From the NCBI RefSeq assembly GCF_000807775.2, contig NZ_CP047385.1, forward strand, positions 1,302,001-1,366,000: a stretch of DNA of 64,000 nt, in the 5' to 3' direction. Each line of letters starts with the position of its first letter. Position 1 is the stretch's first letter. Source of the DNA: Pandoraea fibrosis. Lineage in GTDB: Bacteria; Pseudomonadota; Gammaproteobacteria; Burkholderiales; Burkholderiaceae. The position numbers and the translations under genes are program-made. A model generated the notes under the pieces. It ran no database searches and was not told where the DNA came from. It saw nothing but the letters and a program-made list of their open reading frames with translations. Positions 1-8,775 of this stretch are shown here, piece by piece.

Positions 1-1
1 G

Positions 2-1351
2 GGCGGCGCCCGCGTGTCCAACGCGCGCTGGATTGTGGCCATCGCCCTTGGCGGTGTCTTCCTCGATGCCTACGACCTCGGGGCACTGGCGTTCGGGCTG
101 AAAGACGTGGCCCGCGAATTCCATCTCACACCGGCGGGCACGGGCATGGTGGCATCGGCCATCACGTTCGGTGCCATTGTGGGGGCATTCCTCGGCGGCT
201 ACTTCACCGACCGCATCGGCCGCTATCGCGTGTTCATGGCCGACATGCTGTGCTTCGTGATCGCCGCCATCGCCTGCGCGTTTGCACCGAACGAGTATGT
301 GCTCGCCGGGGCCCGATTCGTGATGGGGCTGGGCGTCGGTATCGACTTGCCGGTGGCAATGGCGTTCCTCGCCGAATTCTCGAAGCTCAAGGGACGAGGC
401 AATAAAGCCGCGCGCGTCGCGATGTGGTGTCCCACCTGGTACGCGGCAATCTGTGCATCGTATCTGCTCGTGCTGCTGTGCTATTCGGTGTTGCCTTCGT
501 CGCACAGCGCATTGTTGTGGCGAATCATCCTCGGCTTCGGTGCGATTCCTGCGCTGGCGATCATCGCCGTGCGCAGCCGCTACATGAGCGAATCCCCCGT
601 GTGGGCGGCGAATCAGGGCGATCTCGAGGGGGCGGCAAAGATCCTGAAGCGTTCCTACGGCATCGATGCCGTGGTGGCCGCCGACGCGCAGCGCGTGGCG
701 CCGAAGCGCCCGGCCGCATGGAGCAACTACGGTGCCCTGCTCAAGGGTGTGTATCTGCGTCGCACGACGCTCGCGACCATCATCGCCGTGGCCTCGTCGT
801 TCGCATACAACGCGGTGGCGTTCGGGCTGCCTGTGATCATCGCAAGCTTCCTCGCGCAATCGATGCTCACCACGATTCTGATGTCGCTCGCGCTGAACCT
901 GCTGTTCGCCTTCACCGGCGGGTTGCTGGGCGTGCGTCTCGTACCGAAGTTCGGCGCCTGGAAACTGACCGTGCTCGGTTATGCCTTTCAGTTGGCGGCA
1001 CTCGTTGGCCTTGCGCTGGTTGGCAAGCCGGACGGTGCCGCGCAGGTGGCATGGGCGTTGGGCTTGCTCGCCCTGTTCCTGCTGGGGCAGGGTTTCGGAC
1101 CGGGGGCGCATTCGATGACCTTCGCGTCGTTGAGCTACCCGACGTCGCTGCGCGGCGTGGGCGTGGGTTTCAATCAGACGCTCATGCGCAGCAGCTCGAC
1201 CGTTTCGCTGTTCCTGTTCCCGGTGCTGGCGGCAGCGCTCGCCACGAAAGTGTTCTGGGTCATTGCCATCGCGCCGGCCATTGGTTTGCTGGCGCTGCTG
1301 GCGATCCGTTGGGAACCGTCGAACTACGACGTCGACGCCGAAGACTTCTGA
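2..1351 (+). CDS. MFS transporter, metabolite:H+ symporter type (5' partial)
   Basis: This inner-membrane permease of the major facilitator superfamily probably moves a small organic acid or sugar with protons. About twelve hydrophobic segments are visible. The loop after TM2 has the MFS signature A (GGYFTDRIGRYR), and the start of TM1 carries the acidic D-x-Y-D motif (LDAYDLG) typical of sugar and aromatic-acid symporters. A GTG at 14 could be a start, but the frame is open to the window edge and no Shine-Dalgarno is visible, so the true N-terminus probably lies upstream. The substrate cannot be told from sequence. Confidence 0.85.
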   Translation, partial: GGARVSNARWIVAIALGGVFLDAYDLGALAFGLKDVAREFHLTPAGTGMVASAITFGAIVGAFLGGYFTDRIGRYRVFMADMLCFVIAAIACAFAPNEYVLAGARFVMGLGVGIDLPVAMAFLAEFSKLKGRGNKAARVAMWCPTWYAAICASYLLVLLCYSVLPSSHSALLWRIILGFGAIPALAIIAVRSRYMSESPVWAANQGDLEGAAKILKRSYGIDAVVAADAQRVAPKRPAAWSNYGALLKGVYLRRTTLATIIAVASSFAYNAVAFGLPVIIASFLAQSMLTTILMSLALNLLFAFTGGLLGVRLVPKFGAWKLTVLGYAFQLAALVGLALVGKPDGAAQVAWALGLLALFLLGQGFGPGAHSMTFASLSYPTSLRGVGVGFNQTLMRSSSTVSLFLFPVLAAALATKVFWVIAIAPAIGLLALLAIRWEPSNYDVDAEDF

Positions 1352-1460
1352 GCGTCGTCCGCCTGCGGGCGGGCAACCGGGGGCGCTGCAACGGCGCCCG
1401 CCAGCATCGGGCGGCTATTGCCGCGAGACCCTGTGACTTGTGACAGGGATCTCCGGCAAT

Positions 1461-2270
1461 TCAGCGCGCCCCGATGTCGGGCGCGAACAGGCGCTCTCGC
1501 TTCATGAACGGATCAATGTCGCCCGCCCGGTTGCGCTGGCGCGAGCACAATTTTTTCCCGTTCATCTCGATACACTCCCGCGTCCCCAACGGATTACCGC
1601 CTTCGCGCGAAGCCTTCGGCCCGCTGACGGCCGCCTGACCCGCGCCGAATTCGCGCTCGAAGGCACGTTGTGCGACGTTGCCCTGTGCCGATGGCGTATC
1701 GCGCGGCGCAGCGCGCTGCGACTGGTCGGTGATCGCACGCTCGGTGCTCGCGACCGGCGACGAGGCGTTCGACGAGGGGCGTGCGGCTGCGTCCCGCGCG
1801 ATGTCGGCGCGCCAGTCAAGGATCGGGGCACTCAATGTCGGGGCAGGGCGTTCCTGACCCTGGGCAGGCTGTGCGGGCGTGGCCGGCATTGGGGGTGAGG
1901 GAGTCTGCCGTTGTGGGATTGCCAGTGCCGGCGCGCGGAGCTCCGCTGGCGTGCCGCCTCGGCGCGGCGCTTTGGCGACGGACGGGGAGTGGAGCGCGGG
2001 GCTTTGTGAGGCTGGTGGGGCTGGCGGTGCGGGCGGTTTGATGAGCGCGACCTGCATGGCCGTGCGCCCGGACGAATTGCCGCCAAGGTCGACGGTCTGC
2101 CAAGCGGCGGCGATCCAGACACACCAGTGCAGTGCCAGTACCGCAGCCGCGACCCACCAGACGCTGCGCGGCAGGCGAGCCTCAATGGCGCGGGACGGCG
2201 AGCGCCCGGCGAACGACGATGCGTGACGTGCGAAGGCCAGATCGGTTGAGCTAAGGGGTGTGAGCGACAA
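1461..2270 (-). CDS. TonB-like proline-rich single-pass membrane protein, unknown function
   Basis: The 269-residue protein has a short basic N-terminus, one strong transmembrane helix (about residues 35-57, WWVAAAVLALHW...), then a long Pro/Ala-rich region beginning VALIKPPAPPAPP. This resembles the TM-plus-proline-spacer layout of TonB. The C-terminus is not a recognisable TonB domain. It carries two cysteines nine residues apart (ECIEMNGKKLC) and a basic tail. It is probably anchored in the inner membrane and reaches into the periplasm. No exbB or exbD lies nearby. Function unknown; the TonB likeness is architectural only. Confidence 0.7.
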   Translation of the reverse strand: MSLTPLSSTDLAFARHASSFAGRSPSRAIEARLPRSVWWVAAAVLALHWCVWIAAAWQTVDLGGNSSGRTAMQVALIKPPAPPAPPASQSPALHSPSVAKAPRRGGTPAELRAPALAIPQRQTPSPPMPATPAQPAQGQERPAPTLSAPILDWRADIARDAAARPSSNASSPVASTERAITDQSQRAAPRDTPSAQGNVAQRAFEREFGAGQAAVSGPKASREGGNPLGTRECIEMNGKKLCSRQRNRAGDIDPFMKRERLFAPDIGAR

Positions 2271-2372
2271 GGGCGGGCAGGAATGCTGTCGAAAACCGGA
2301 CGGGGTGTTTGCATTCTGGCATGCGCTTCGCGCCGGGACAGACCAGCCCCGGCACTTTGTGCCATGTCCTCG

Positions 2373-2401
2373 AAAAAACGGCGCTTCGAACGAAGCGCCG
2401 T
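2373..2401 (-). terminator. Rho-independent terminator of the CBS-domain gene
   Basis: An inverted repeat cggcgcttcg / cgaagcgccg with a two-base centre is followed, on the minus strand, by six T residues (aaaaaa on the plus strand at 2373-2378). It lies about 70 bases downstream of the CBS gene stop. Confidence 0.85.
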
Positions 2402-2473
2402 GCCCCTGATTGCGCTGCCGGTGTTAATGCGACGCGATGCCGGGTGGCATTGTTGGGTGAAGTGAGTGCTGGC

Positions 2474-2950
2474 TCAGCTGGGGCGTGACGATGTGCGGCC
2501 GGTCAGCGCGGCACCCCCGCCCATGATGTAGTTCTCGAGCTGATCGATGGTGAACTGCTGTTCCGTGATGATGGCCTTGACCAGATCGCCGATGGACAGC
2601 AGGCCGACCAGTTCGCCGTCTTTCATGACAGGCAGGTGACGAATGCGGTGCTCCGTCATCAGGGACATGCAATCCTCGTTGGTCTGATCGGGGCTCACGT
2701 AGCGCACGGCCGAGGTCATGACGTCGCGTATCGGGGTATTGACCGACGTGCGTCCCATGAGCGCCACCTTGCGGGCGTAATCGCGCTCGGTGAAGATGCC
2801 GACGATCTTGCCGTCGTCATCACTGACCAGCACCGCGCCGATTCGCGCTTCGGCCATCAGGGTCAAGGCATCGAGGACCGAATCGGTCGGGCGCACCTGG
2901 TACACCGTGTCGGCCGATTTGGACTTCAGGATCTGAGCGACTGTTTTCAT
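2474..2950 (-). CDS. Two-CBS-domain protein
   Basis: This 158-residue cytoplasmic protein is little more than a Bateman module. CBS1 spans about residues 17-70 (ending GIFTERDYARK) and CBS2 about 80-135 (ending GLLSIGDLVKA). Such stand-alone CBS pairs bind adenosine nucleotides and act as energy or redox sensors for partners that the sequence does not reveal. The ATG at 2950 has a strong GGAGG a few bases upstream. The gene appears monocistronic, with its own terminator downstream. Confidence 0.9.
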   Translation of the reverse strand: MKTVAQILKSKSADTVYQVRPTDSVLDALTLMAEARIGAVLVSDDDGKIVGIFTERDYARKVALMGRTSVNTPIRDVMTSAVRYVSPDQTNEDCMSLMTEHRIRHLPVMKDGELVGLLSIGDLVKAIITEQQFTIDQLENYIMGGGAALTGRTSSRPS

Positions 2951-3535
2951 GGTCTTCCTCCTGCGGGCTACGGGTACTTACAGCATAGTTGAGTGCTCGT
3001 CGCGCGTCATGCCCGCATTGTCCCCGAGTGACTCGTGCGGCGGCAGTCCCGCGCCGGGGCCGTCAGGCGAGCGCATTGGTGCATTGCGCCACAAATGGGC
3101 GACAAAAGCCTGCAAAAGGGCTTGTCATCGCTATATTTTTCCCACGGGCGACGTAGAAAGGCGTATCCTAGCGGGATCGGCGAAAATTCGCCGATCATCG
3201 CCTGACGATCGCGAAATGCTTTATCGGCGCCGCTGACAGCCATGTCCTGCGAGCCGGATCACTCGCTGTGCCGATGACGCAGACCCTACGGTCTTCGCCC
3301 TCCCGACACGCACTGCTCGTCATTGTGGCACTGCCGCAATGTGCCTTGCTCCTTCGAACCATCGCCGCTTTTCGGTGCGCCGTCATGCCTTCGTGGCCGG
3401 TCCATCGGGTAGGCTCCTTTTGGCGTTCGATGTGCACTCCGTCAAAGACAGGGTGCGGCGAGGGTATTGGCGAACGAACCTTCAGTAACACCGGTGCTGC
3501 GCCCTCGCGAGCGGCACCCTCAAGAGGACACGATA
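2951..3535. other. Intergenic region between CBS gene and infA, with one palindrome
   Basis: About 585 bases with no convincing gene; short open frames here lack family features and ribosome binding sites. It must hold the divergent promoters of the CBS gene and infA. A near-perfect palindrome, ATCGGCGAA-AA-TTCGCCGAT, sits at 3176-3195 and could be an operator or a hairpin. An AT-rich patch (ctatatttttccc) lies near 3130-3142. Confidence 0.5.
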
Positions 3536-3757
3536 TTGGCCAAGGAAGAACTGATCGAATTCAGCGGACACGTCTCGGATGTGCTGCCGGACAATCGCTT
3601 TCGCGTAACGCTCGAAAACGGCGTGGAAGTGATGGCATATGCGAGCGGCCGCATGCAGAAGAACCGCATCCGCATTCTGGCGGGTGACCGCGTGACGCTG
3701 GAAATGTCGCCCTATGACCTGAGCAAGGGCCGCATCAACTACCGTCACAAGAATTAA
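3536..3757 (+). CDS. infA: Translation initiation factor IF-1, second (non-spc-operon) copy
   Basis: The 73-residue S1-fold protein binds the 30S A site during initiation and runs [12 protein letters not shown] to GRINYRHKN. The sequence RFRVTLENG, the RKN/QKN-type loop ([14 protein letters not shown]) and the ending match IF-1. The start is the TTG at 3536: it gives the canonical MAKEEL N-terminus and has AAGAGGA eight bases upstream, whereas an upstream ATG at 3467 would add 23 unconserved residues. No ribosomal protein genes are nearby, so this is the isolated infA paralogue that many Burkholderiales carry beside the spc-operon copy. Its TAA is shared, as palindromic TTAA, with the convergent GNAT gene. 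Confidence 0.95.
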   Translation: MAKEELIEFSGHVSDVLPDNRFRVTLENGVEVMAYASGRMQKNRIRILAGDRVTLEMSPYDLSKGRINYRHKN

Positions 3758-4212
3758 GTCAGCGAAGACGTCTGGCTTTTGCGCGCAAGTCGTTGCCCGT
3801 CGCGGGCATAGCCATGCCGCGCATAGAAGCGATGTGCGGCGACCCGATGGTCGCTGCTCGTCACTTCGAATTTCTCGCATCCCTGCTCGTTGAACCACGC
3901 GTGCGCGGCCGCCATCAGCGCGTGCCCGACGCCAGAGCCTCGCACATTCTCCTCCACGACCAGCGCTGTAATGCGCCCCAGACGCCCCGCCAGATGAAAC
4001 ATGGTGAGCGCGTGCAATCCCATGCATCCCACGATTCGACCGTGTTCGTCCACCGCGACGAAGGCCGCGTCGTCGCCATTTGCCGCTGACAGCGCGATAT
4101 TGCGCCGAACGATATCGAGCGGTGTGTCGTAGCCCAGTTGTGCGAGCAATGCAACGATGCGCGGTGCGTCCTCGTCGAGGGCGCGGCGAGTGCTGGGCGT
4201 GGGTGTGGTCAT
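3754..4212 (-). CDS. GNAT-family N-acetyltransferase
   Basis: The 152-residue cytoplasmic acetyltransferase uses acetyl-CoA; its acceptor is unknown. The GNAT core is clear: an [18 protein letters not shown] stretch forms motif A with the R/Q-x-x-G-x-G/A pyrophosphate loop, and [13 protein letters not shown] is motif B. ATG at 4212 was chosen because it lies one base after the acylphosphatase stop (TGA-C-ATG), which implies translational coupling; an in-frame start further upstream would overlap that gene. It converges on infA, sharing the TTAA that supplies both stop codons. Confidence 0.85.
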   Translation of the reverse strand: MTTPTPSTRRALDEDAPRIVALLAQLGYDTPLDIVRRNIALSAANGDDAAFVAVDEHGRIVGCMGLHALTMFHLAGRLGRITALVVEENVRGSGVGHALMAAAHAWFNEQGCEKFEVTSSDHRVAAHRFYARHGYARDGQRLARKSQTSSLT

Positions 4213-4213
4213 G

Positions 4214-4510
4214 TCAGAGTTGTTCGAAACGGTCGAAACGGCGGCCGGTGTACTCCACTTCGCTTTCAAATTCCGTCACGCGCGCGCCGGGCGGCCCGTG
4301 GCGCATCCATTCGAGCATCTTGTCGACCTGATCGGGCGTGCCCTGCACCGTTGCGAGGATGTCGCCCTCGGGCAGTGCCTGCACCCAGCCGCGCACCCCG
4401 ATCAGATGCCCCTCGCGCACCGCCGCCTGCCGATAGCCGACGCCCTGGATCTTGCCGCGCAAACGGACGACAACGGTTTCGAGCGAGGAACTGGGCGAAA
4501 GTGACTTCAT
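4214..4510 (-). CDS. Acylphosphatase-like protein lacking the catalytic Asn
   Basis: This 98-residue protein has the acylphosphatase fold signature GKIQGVGYRQ with the phosphate-binding Arg, and a C-terminal MLEWMRHGPPGARV stretch typical of bacterial members that hydrolyse acyl phosphates. In the second motif, where active enzymes read G-W-V-x-N, this protein reads GWVQALPEG, so the catalytic Asn is replaced by Ala. It may be inactive or use altered chemistry. ATG 4510 is preferred to an upstream start that would add a hydrophobic stretch. It forms a two-gene operon with the GNAT gene downstream. Confidence 0.85.
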   Translation of the reverse strand: MKSLSPSSSLETVVVRLRGKIQGVGYRQAAVREGHLIGVRGWVQALPEGDILATVQGTPDQVDKMLEWMRHGPPGARVTEFESEVEYTGRRFDRFEQL

Positions 4511-4672
4511 GGCAGCGAATAACAGGAGAGCAAGCAAGAGAACAAACGAGACCACCGATACGGGAGCGCGAAAGACCGCGGCTCGGGGCTGGGCGATTGT
4601 AGCGTCATCGCGTGACGACCACGCTCGCTTTTGCCTCGAATGCGCCGTTGCCGCTTATGCCGCGTTCGCTGC

Positions 4673-5893
4673 CTACGCCGTGCGAGGCACCAGACGCAGG
4701 CGCGTGATCTCCGACGGCGCGCCGAACCGCTTGGGCGGTCCCCAGTAGCCCGTGCCCCGGCTCACATAGATCGCGAGTTGCTTGAGTCGGTGCAGGCCGT
4801 GCACGTAAGGCTGTTGCAGCGGCACGAAGTACATCCACGGCCAGAATTGTCCGCCGTGTGTGTGTCCGGAGAGTTGCAGGTCGAAGCCGGCCTCTTGCGC
4901 TGCGGACGCACTGCGGGGCTGGTGGGCGAGCAACACGCGCGGCACCCCTGCGGGGGCGCCCGCCACGGCAGCCTGCGGATCGCTGCGCTTTTCCGGATCG
5001 AAGTGATGGGCGGTGAAGTCCGTCACGCCTGCCACCGTGAGCGACGCGCCTTCGTGCTCGAGCACGACATGTTCGTTTTCGAGCACGGTCAGGCCGATGC
5101 GCCGCAATTCCTCGACCCATGCCGGCGCACCCGAGTAGTACTCGTGGTTGCCCGTGCATACATAGGTGCCGTGGCGTGAGTTGAGTTGCGCGAGCGGCGC
5201 GATGTGATCGCGCAACGCCGGCACGCCGCCGTCGACCAGATCGCCGGTGATGGCGACGAGATCCGGCTTGAGTTCGTTGGTGGCTTCGACGATGGCCTCG
5301 ATGTAGCGGCGACGAATCGTCGAACTGACGTGAATATCGCTCAACTGCACGATCGTGAACCCGTTGAGTTCGGGCGGCAGGTTGGCGATGGGGACATCGA
5401 CGTCGACCACGCGTGCGAGGCGCCGTGCGTTATAGAAGCCCAGCAGTGTGGACAACGCGGTGAGGCCCAGCACGATGACGGCAGAACGCGTCACGAGTTG
5501 TTCGTCGAGAACGGAGAAGGCCATCGCCACGCCCAGCACGATGTCGCGCAGCAGCGTGAGCACGAATAGCGACGAGAAGATGCCGATGGCGGTCATGCCG
5601 CTCCACGTGAGCAGTGTCGCCAGCGGCTCGCGCTGGATGGCGCGGCTCATCAGCCCCAGAGGAATCAGGACGGTCGAGGCGACAAGCCACGCGCCGCCGA
5701 GCACCTTCCAGCCGAGGGCAACCGGCAGCGGCGTCAACAGCCGCCAGCCGATGTACGCATGCAACAGCGCGATGATGGCGAGCATCAACCAGCGCGGACG
5801 TGCGGGTAATGTGCGTCGCGACGACTTGCCGTGCGCGTGCGCCCCCACCGAAGGGGGCTGCGATGCCTGTGAGGCGTGTGAGGGTTGCGACAT
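4673..5893 (-). CDS. Membrane-anchored metallophosphoesterase (YaeI/YkoQ type)
   Basis: The 406-residue protein has about four hydrophobic segments in residues 35-155, followed by a calcineurin-like phosphoesterase domain. The metal-binding motifs are complete: D186-I-H188, GD at 217-218, GNHE at 248-251, H324 and GHTH at 343-346. Related enzymes hydrolyse phosphodiesters or phosphomonoesters such as UDP-sugar or lipid pyrophosphates; the substrate here is unknown. The domain follows an even number of TM segments, so its side of the membrane cannot be fixed with certainty. Confidence 0.88.
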   Translation of the reverse strand: MSQPSHASQASQPPSVGAHAHGKSSRRTLPARPRWLMLAIIALLHAYIGWRLLTPLPVALGWKVLGGAWLVASTVLIPLGLMSRAIQREPLATLLTWSGMTAIGIFSSLFVLTLLRDIVLGVAMAFSVLDEQLVTRSAVIVLGLTALSTLLGFYNARRLARVVDVDVPIANLPPELNGFTIVQLSDIHVSSTIRRRYIEAIVEATNELKPDLVAITGDLVDGGVPALRDHIAPLAQLNSRHGTYVCTGNHEYYSGAPAWVEELRRIGLTVLENEHVVLEHEGASLTVAGVTDFTAHHFDPEKRSDPQAAVAGAPAGVPRVLLAHQPRSASAAQEAGFDLQLSGHTHGGQFWPWMYFVPLQQPYVHGLHRLKQLAIYVSRGTGYWGPPKRFGAPSEITRLRLVPRTA

Positions 5894-5972
5894 AGCTTGG
5901 TCTGGTCGGAATTCGGGGGCGGACGTGGCCGTTATGCGGGCGTCGTGCGCAATTGCAAGAGCCGGTAAAAAA

Positions 5973-6359
5973 TTACGCCGGTGGCGCCGGGTACTTCTGC
6001 GCGTTCATCACGAGCTTCTCGGCCACTGCCCGGTTCAGGTCGACACCCAGCACCGACGACAGTCGTACGAGATACATGGCGATATCGGCCAGTTCCTGCT
6101 CGACGTGTCGCGCCTCGCTCGTCTGCATGACGGCGCTGGCTTGGGCATCGGTGTGCCACTGGAAGATTTCGACCAGCTCGGCAACTTCGACGGACAACGC
6201 CATCGCAAGGTTCTTCGGCGTGTGATGCCGGTGCCAGTCGCGCGCATCGGCGAACGCATGCAGGGCGGCTTCCAGTCCCGTCGTGTCGATGAGGCGGTCG
6301 TTCGCGACATGGGCATCGGCGTTGCCGGAGACAGCGGATTGCTTCGGGGCAGCGGACAT
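5973..6359 (-). CDS. MazG-like nucleotide pyrophosphohydrolase (dCTPase/RS21-C6 type)
   Basis: The 128-residue protein is an all-alpha NTP pyrophosphatase. It has the paired acidic motif E-V-A-E-L-V-E (SVEVAELVEIFQW) and a second one, EQELADI, which coordinate Mg2+. The HTPKNLAMAL stretch before the first motif is characteristic of the dCTP pyrophosphatase/RS21-C6 branch, so a role in clearing modified or surplus dNTPs is likely. The start at 6359 removes an unconserved 80-residue extension. Confidence 0.85.
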   Translation of the reverse strand: MSAAPKQSAVSGNADAHVANDRLIDTTGLEAALHAFADARDWHRHHTPKNLAMALSVEVAELVEIFQWHTDAQASAVMQTSEARHVEQELADIAMYLVRLSSVLGVDLNRAVAEKLVMNAQKYPAPPA

Positions 6360-6592
6360 GAGAGGCGGTATTCGGAGGTGGCGGCCGCAAACGGGCTCGG
6401 GGACGCGACAAAAAGGCGCAGGAACGAGGTATGGTAGCGCGTTGGTGCCAGAAGCGCCGTGCACCGCCCCGATCCCTGCCGGACCCATATCCCTTGGACA
6501 GCACTCCCTCCGATCCCGTCGTCGCGCCGGCGTTACCGCTGGACACACTCGAAACGCGCGCAACCGCCGAGCCGTCGGAACTGCCCGGGCCG

Positions 6593-6889
6593 ATGTCATA
6601 CCGTGTCACGCTGCTGCCATCCGGCTGGCAGTTCGATGCGGCAGCCGACACACCGATCCTGCTGGCGGCGCAGACGGCGGGCATCAAGCTGCCGAGCCTG
6701 TGCCGCAACGGCACTTGCCGCGCGTGCCTGTGCCGGGCGCAGACTGGCGGCGAGCCCGCACCGGTGGCTTATCGAATCGAATGGCCGGGGCTGTCGCGCG
6801 AAGAGAAGGGGGAGGGCTGGCTGCTGCCGTGCTGTGCTTACGCGCGTGCCGACCTCGTCATCGACGCGCCCGACGCCACCCTTTGTTAA
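6593..6889 (+). CDS. 2Fe-2S ferredoxin-type protein
   Basis: The 98-residue plant-type ferredoxin domain has ligands C37, C42 and C45 in SLCRNGTCRAC, with the fourth at C80 or C81. C47 is an extra cysteine. It probably acts as a cytoplasmic single-electron carrier for an unidentified oxygenase or reductase. The start is uncertain: ATG 6593 gives the usual family N-terminus, but the frame is open back to 6431 and a TTG at 6494 is possible. It is followed after about 60 bases by ettA. Confidence 0.8.
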   Translation: MSYRVTLLPSGWQFDAAADTPILLAAQTAGIKLPSLCRNGTCRACLCRAQTGGEPAPVAYRIEWPGLSREEKGEGWLLPCCAYARADLVIDAPDATLC

Positions 6890-6952
6890 ACTTGGCGCTA
6901 TCTGGCGCTCGCCCCCGAGCCGTCATAACCGTTTCAGGATCAGGAAAGCCGA

Positions 6953-8620
6953 ATGGCACAGTACGTATTCAGCATGAACCGCGTGGGCAAGATCGTGCCG
7001 CCCAAGCGTCACATCCTCAAGGACATCTCCCTGTCGTTCTTCCCGGGCGCCAAGATCGGCGTGCTGGGCCTGAACGGTTCGGGCAAATCGACGCTGCTCA
7101 AGATCATGGCCGGTGTCGACAAGGAGATCGAGGGTGAAGCGATTCCGATGGCGAACCTGAACATCGGTTATCTGCCGCAGGAGCCGCAGCTCGATCCGGA
7201 ACAGACGGTGCGCGAAGCCGTGGAAGGCGGCATGGGCGAAGTGTTCGAAGCTCGCACGAAGCTCGACGAGATTTACGCCGCCTACGCCGAACCGGATGCC
7301 GACTTCGACGCGCTCGCCGCCGCACAGGCCAAGTACGAAGCGATCCTCGCCGCGAGCGATGGCAATAACATCGAGCAAACGCTGGAAGTGGCCGCCGACG
7401 CGCTGCGCCTGCCGCCGTGGGACGCCAAGATCGGCGTGCTCTCGGGCGGTGAAAAGCGCCGCGTGGCGCTGGCCCGCCTGCTGCTCTCGAAGCCGGACAT
7501 GCTCCTGCTCGACGAACCGACCAACCACCTGGACGCCGAATCGGTCGACTGGCTCGAACAGTTCCTCACGCGCTTCCCGGGCACCGTGGTGGCCGTCACC
7601 CACGATCGCTACTTCCTGGATAACGCCGCCGAGTGGATTCTTGAACTCGACCGTGGTCACGGCATTCCCTAGAAGGGCAACTACAGCTCCTGGCTCGACC
7701 AGAAGGAGCAGCGCCTGAAGCAGGAAGAGTCGACCGAGTCGGCCCGTCAGAAAGCGCTGAAGAAGGAGCTGGAGTGGGTGCGTCAGAACCCGAAGGGCCG
7801 TCAGGCGAAGTCGAAGGCGCGTCTTGCCCGGTTCGACGAACTGAACAGCCAGGAATACCAGAAGCGTAACGAAACCCAGGAAATCTTCATCCCGGTGGGT
7901 GAGCGTCTGGGTAACGAGGTCGTCGAATTTAAGAATGTGTCGAAGGCTTTCGGCGACCGTCTGCTGATCGACGACCTGAGCTTCACCGTGCCGCCCGGCG
8001 CGATCGTGGGCATCATCGGCCCGAACGGCGCCGGCAAGTCGACTTTCTTCAAGATGCTCACAGGCCGTGAGCAGCCGGACAGCGGTGAGATCAAGGTGGG
8101 GCCGACGGTCAAGATGGCTTACGTCGACCAGAGCCGCGACGCGCTGGACGGCACCAAGACCGTGTTCGAAGAGATCTCGGGCGGCGCCGACGTGCTGACG
8201 GTGGGCAAATATGAAACGCCCTCGCGTGCCTATATCGGCCGCTTCAACTTCAAGGGCTCGGACCAGCAGAAGCAGGTCGGTTCGCTCTCGGGTGGTGAGC
8301 GCGGCCGTCTGCACATGGCCAAGACGCTGATTTCCGGCGGCAACGTGTTGCTGCTCGACGAACCGTCGAACGATCTGGACGTCGAAACCCTGCGTGCACT
8401 CGAGGATGCGCTGCTCGAGTTCGCCGGTTGTGTGATGGTCATCTCGCACGATCGCTGGTTCCTCGACCGTATCGCTACGCATATTCTGGCCTTCGAAGGC
8501 GACTCGCATGTCGAGTTCTTCCCGGGCAACTATCAGGAGTACGAGGCGGACAAGAAGAAGCGCCTCGGCGAGGAGGCCGCAAAACCGAAGCGAATCCGCT
8601 ACAAGCCGATCGCGCGGTAA
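6953..8620 (+). pseudogene. ettA: ettA interrupted by an in-frame TAG (Trp240 to amber)
   Basis: The energy-dependent translational throttle factor EttA is an ABC-F ATPase that binds the ribosomal E site and gates the first peptide bond. The full frame spans 555 codons, the same length as E. coli EttA, with no frameshift. ABC1 (Walker [10 protein letters not shown], signature LSGGEKRR) and ABC2 ([17 protein letters not shown]) are intact. Codon 240 (7670-7672) is TAG where the family has the Trp of GIPWxGNYSSW, a one-base change from TGG that splits the gene into 239 and about 315 residues. Everything after it is still conserved, so the mutation is recent, a base-call error, or read through. 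A chance AGGAG lies nine bases before a GTG at 7778, which could allow reinitiation of the second half. Confidence 0.93.
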
Positions 8621-8626
8621 TGCAGG

Positions 8627-8650
8627 AAAAGGCGCCGCAAGGCGCCTTTT
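8627..8650 (+). terminator. Bidirectional-looking terminator after ettA
   Basis: A perfect ten-base stem (aaaaggcgcc / ggcgcctttt) closed by a GCAA tetraloop begins six bases after the ettA stop, with the T-run inside and after the stem. Confidence 0.92.
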
Positions 8651-8775
8651 CTGTTTGAACGGTGGTTCGGCGGGTTCGCTGCAACTGACTTGCCGTCCAC
8701 AACCGTGTTCGACGTGCCATGCCGACGCACAGTGCGCGGCATGGCTCGCCATTTTGACGAATCAGGAGTGTGCAA

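Noticed and set aside
1375..1405. GC-rich hairpin after the first MFS gene
   Set aside because: Short stem without a T-run; not enough to call a terminator.
6923..8752. A long minus-strand open frame of about 609 codons opposite ettA
   Set aside because: It is the antisense of a conserved ABC-F gene, has no recognisable domain and is explained by high G+C codon bias.
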